A stretch of DNA of 64,000 bases from Methylobacterium sp. Leaf112 (GTDB lineage: Bacteria > Pseudomonadota > Alphaproteobacteria > Rhizobiales > Beijerinckiaceae): contig NZ_LMNG01000033.1 of assembly GCF_001423295.1 (NCBI RefSeq), forward strand, positions 62,001 to 126,000, written 5' to 3'. Positions 62,072 to 64,000 of the stretch are shown here, one piece after another (position 1 is the stretch's first letter; every line of letters starts with the position of its first letter). A program made the translations under genes and the position numbers. The notes below the pieces were generated by a model, which was not told the DNA's origin, made no database searches, and saw nothing but the letters and a program-made list of their open reading frames with translations.

Positions 62072-64000
62072 ATGATCGGGCCCGCGCGCTTCCCTGTGGT
62101 CGGCATCGGCGCTTCGGCCGGTGGAATCGAGGCGCTGGAGACGCTGTTCTCCGGCCTCGGCCTCGACGGCGACCTTGCCTACGTGGTCGTCACCCATGTC
62201 AGCCCGGACAGAGAAAGCTTGCTGCATGAGGTGCTTGGCCGCTTCACCAAACTCCCGGTGATCGTGGCGGAGGACGGGATGCCGGTGGAGCCGGGGCGCA
62301 TCTATGTGCTTCCGGCCAGGATGCTGCTCGGCATCGCCGATGGCCGTCTCAGACTGCGCGAGCACGACCCGGTTCAGCGCGAGCGCAACCCGATCGACCT
62401 GTTCTTCAGCGACTTGGCACGGGCCTACGGCGAATACGCCGTCGGCGTGGTCCTCTCCGGCGGTGGCACGGACGGGACCCTCGGCATCAAGGCGATCAAG
62501 GAGCGTGGCGGTTTGACCTTCGCGCAAGGATCGGACGGCACGGTGCCGCGTCATCCGGACATGCCTGCCAGCGCCATCGCCACCGGGCTCGTCGATTTCG
62601 AGTTGCCGGCCGACGCCATCGGCGCCCAACTCGCCGAATACGCCCGCAGCTTCGGTGTGATCGAGGGGTTGGAGACGGCGGCCGCCGAGGCGGCCATGTC
62701 CGAGATCCACGCTTTGCTGCGCGATCAAGTCGGACACGACTTTTCGGGTTACAAGCCGAAGACCTTTGCCCGGCGGGTCCAGCGCCGGATGCAGGTGGCC
62801 CGCCTCCACCGGATCGAGAACTACGTCGAGCGTCTGCGTGCGGACGGGACCGAAGTCACCGCGCTGTTCCGCGACCTGCTCATCAACGTCACTAATTTCT
62901 TCCGCGACGGCGACGCGTTCGAGGCCCTGAAGCTGCGGGTGTTGCCCCGCCTGTTCGAGGGGCGCGGAGCAGGCGACACGATCCGGGTTTGGGTGCCCGG
63001 ATGCGCCACGGGCGAGGAGGTCTACTCCATCGCCATGTTGATGCGCGAGCACATGGACGGCCTGCGCGCCGTGCCGCGCGTACAGATCTTCGCCACCGAC
63101 ATCGACGATCCGGCCCTGGCCGTCGCCCGATCCGGACGCTACCCGGAGGCGCTTCTCGACACCGTCTCGCCCGAACGCCGTCGTCGGTTCTTCTCGGCCG
63201 AGGGCGGTTCCTACGTCGTGGTCAAGGCGGTGCGCGAATTGTGCGTCTTCTCGCCCCACAGCGTGATCCGCGATCCACCGTTCTCACGTATCGATCTCGT
63301 CTCGTGCCGCAATTTGCTGATCTATTTCGGCCCGGTCGTGCAGGCGCAGGTGATCCCGATCTTCCACTACGCTCTGCGCCCGCGCGGGCACCTTTTCCTC
63401 GGCACGGCCGAGAACGTCAGCCAGTTCGGCGACCTCTTCACGCCGATCGACAAGAAGCACCGCATTTTCCAGGCACGCGACACCGAGCGGTCCGGCGCCG
63501 CGCTGCCGCTCGCGATCAACGGCACGCAACTCGCCCCGTTCGCGCGGCGCTCCGGCCAAGCCGTGCGCCCGCCTCCCTTCAATCCGGAATCCGGCGCGTC
63601 CGTGCGGCAGGCGGTCGAGAGCCACGTCGTCGAGCGTTTCGCCCCGGCCCACGTCGTCGTCGACCGCGAAGGCGACGTGGTCCACTACTCCACCCGCACC
63701 GGAAAGTATCTGGAGGCGCCCGCCGGGCTGCCCAGCCGCCAGCTCCTGACCCTGGCGCGCCGGGGCCTGCGTCTCGATCTGCGCTCGGCCCTGCGCGAGG
63801 CGATCGAGTCGCACGGCCCCGCCTTCCGCTCGGATATCGCCGTCGAGGGCGAGGAAGGGCGTATCCAGGTCGTCTCGATCACCGTCGAGCCGCTACCCCT
63901 GCGCGAGGGTGCCGATCCGCTCCTCGTCGTGCTGTTCCACGATCAAGGGCCGTCCTTGAGCCGGAGCGACGCCGAGCAACGCGACGCGCGGCCGAAGCCC
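62072..64000 (+). CDS. CheB-CheR fusion, PAS-linked (3' end cut by window edge)
   Basis: 643 codons are visible, and the frame is open to the right edge. Residues about 8-190 are a CheB methylesterase domain with the triad Ser15 (GIGASAGG), His42 (VVVTHVSPD) and Asp134 (GGGTDGTLG). Residues about 215-480 are a CheR methyltransferase: LRDQVGHDFSGYKPKTFARR, TNFFRDGDAF, the SAM site VWVPGCATGEEVYS, FATDIDD and CRNLLIYF. A linker and a PAS-like domain (FAPAHVVVDREGDVVHYSTR) follow. Full-length relatives continue with PAS, kinase or coiled-coil modules. It has no receiver domain in front, so it is not a classical chemotaxis CheB. The ATG follows GGAGA. Confidence 0.92.
   Translation, partial: MIGPARFPVVGIGASAGGIEALETLFSGLGLDGDLAYVVVTHVSPDRESLLHEVLGRFTKLPVIVAEDGMPVEPGRIYVLPARMLLGIADGRLRLREHDPVQRERNPIDLFFSDLARAYGEYAVGVVLSGGGTDGTLGIKAIKERGGLTFAQGSDGTVPRHPDMPASAIATGLVDFELPADAIGAQLAEYARSFGVIEGLETAAAEAAMSEIHALLRDQVGHDFSGYKPKTFARRVQRRMQVARLHRIENYVERLRADGTEVTALFRDLLINVTNFFRDGDAFEALKLRVLPRLFEGRGAGDTIRVWVPGCATGEEVYSIAMLMREHMDGLRAVPRVQIFATDIDDPALAVARSGRYPEALLDTVSPERRRRFFSAEGGSYVVVKAVRELCVFSPHSVIRDPPFSRIDLVSCRNLLIYFGPVVQAQVIPIFHYALRPRGHLFLGTAENVSQFGDLFTPIDKKHRIFQARDTERSGAALPLAINGTQLAPFARRSGQAVRPPPFNPESGASVRQAVESHVVERFAPAHVVVDREGDVVHYSTRTGKYLEAPAGLPSRQLLTLARRGLRLDLRSALREAIESHGPAFRSDIAVEGEEGRIQVVSITVEPLPLREGADPLLVVLFHDQGPSLSRSDAEQRDARPKP

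Noticed and set aside
1-64000. tRNA, rRNA, riboswitch or insertion-sequence features
   Set aside because: No cloverleaf, rRNA core sequence, transposase or terminal-repeat pair was recognised on reading either strand. A dedicated search could still find a small RNA in the longer gaps.

Overview
The window reads as a contiguous piece of a high-GC alphaproteobacterial chromosome, most likely Methylobacterium/Methylorubrum. The reasons are very strong G/C third-position bias, PDH-E2/lipoamide dehydrogenase/lipA/COQ10-like gene order, PhyR-EcfG-type stress promoters (GGAAC-N16-CGTT), many PAS/GGDEF/CheB-CheR signalling proteins and several small families typical of that group. No rRNA, tRNA, CRISPR array or intact insertion sequence was seen. 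The genus call is inference.

Layout. (1) 1-5.7 kb: central metabolism. An Uma2-family gene runs in from the left edge, followed by pdhC (E2), lpdA (E3), a convergent exported PRC-barrel protein with its own EcfG-type promoter, lipA (which makes the lipoyl cofactor of E2) and a COQ10/RatA START-domain gene. (2) 5.8-12.4 kb: glycerol catabolism (glpD-glpK on the minus strand), a small unknown gene, and a plus-strand pair of SMP-30/gluconolactonase and GH15 hydrolase. (3) 12.4-19.7 kb: an iron-uptake unit (TonB-dependent siderophore receptor plus PepSY membrane protein), a scar in which a second TonB receptor and an AraC regulator are both truncated, a broken small gene, a Cys-rich exported protein and cyanase. 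(4) 19.7-23.5 kb: a GAF-PAS-GGDEF-EAL c-di-GMP enzyme, a 1.16-kb AT-richer gap and an XRE regulator.

(5) 23.7-37.5 kb: a type I secretion operon (ABC permease/ATPase plus HlyD adaptor), divergent from a single ~10.1-kb gene for a ~3,376-residue surface/adhesin-like protein. The protein has FG-GAP repeats, about 20 Ig-like units in a higher-order ~600/~910-bp pattern, a Pro-Asn-Gln linker, a VCBS/cadherin-like domain and six C-terminal ~40-aa repeats. The adaptor and permease presumably export it; no outer-membrane channel is encoded nearby. (6) 39.6-52.1 kb: a glycan-assembly cluster with an ABC exporter and ten glycosyltransferase-type genes. These include a GT29 (sialyltransferase)-like protein and a fused sucrose-phosphate-synthase/phosphatase-like enzyme, arranged as divergent arms around 46.03 kb.

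(7) 52.5-64 kb: signalling and stress. A hybrid histidine kinase with several PAS domains is followed on the opposite strand by a YidB-family protein, a row of small CsbD-type stress proteins and a PAS-LuxR regulator with a perfect EcfG-type promoter. Then come a Tat-exported hydrolase, a Crp/Fnr regulator, a small DUF6894-type protein and a CheB-CheR fusion that runs off the right edge. The giant-protein/T1SS unit, the glycan cluster and the stress array are the least ordinary parts of the window.
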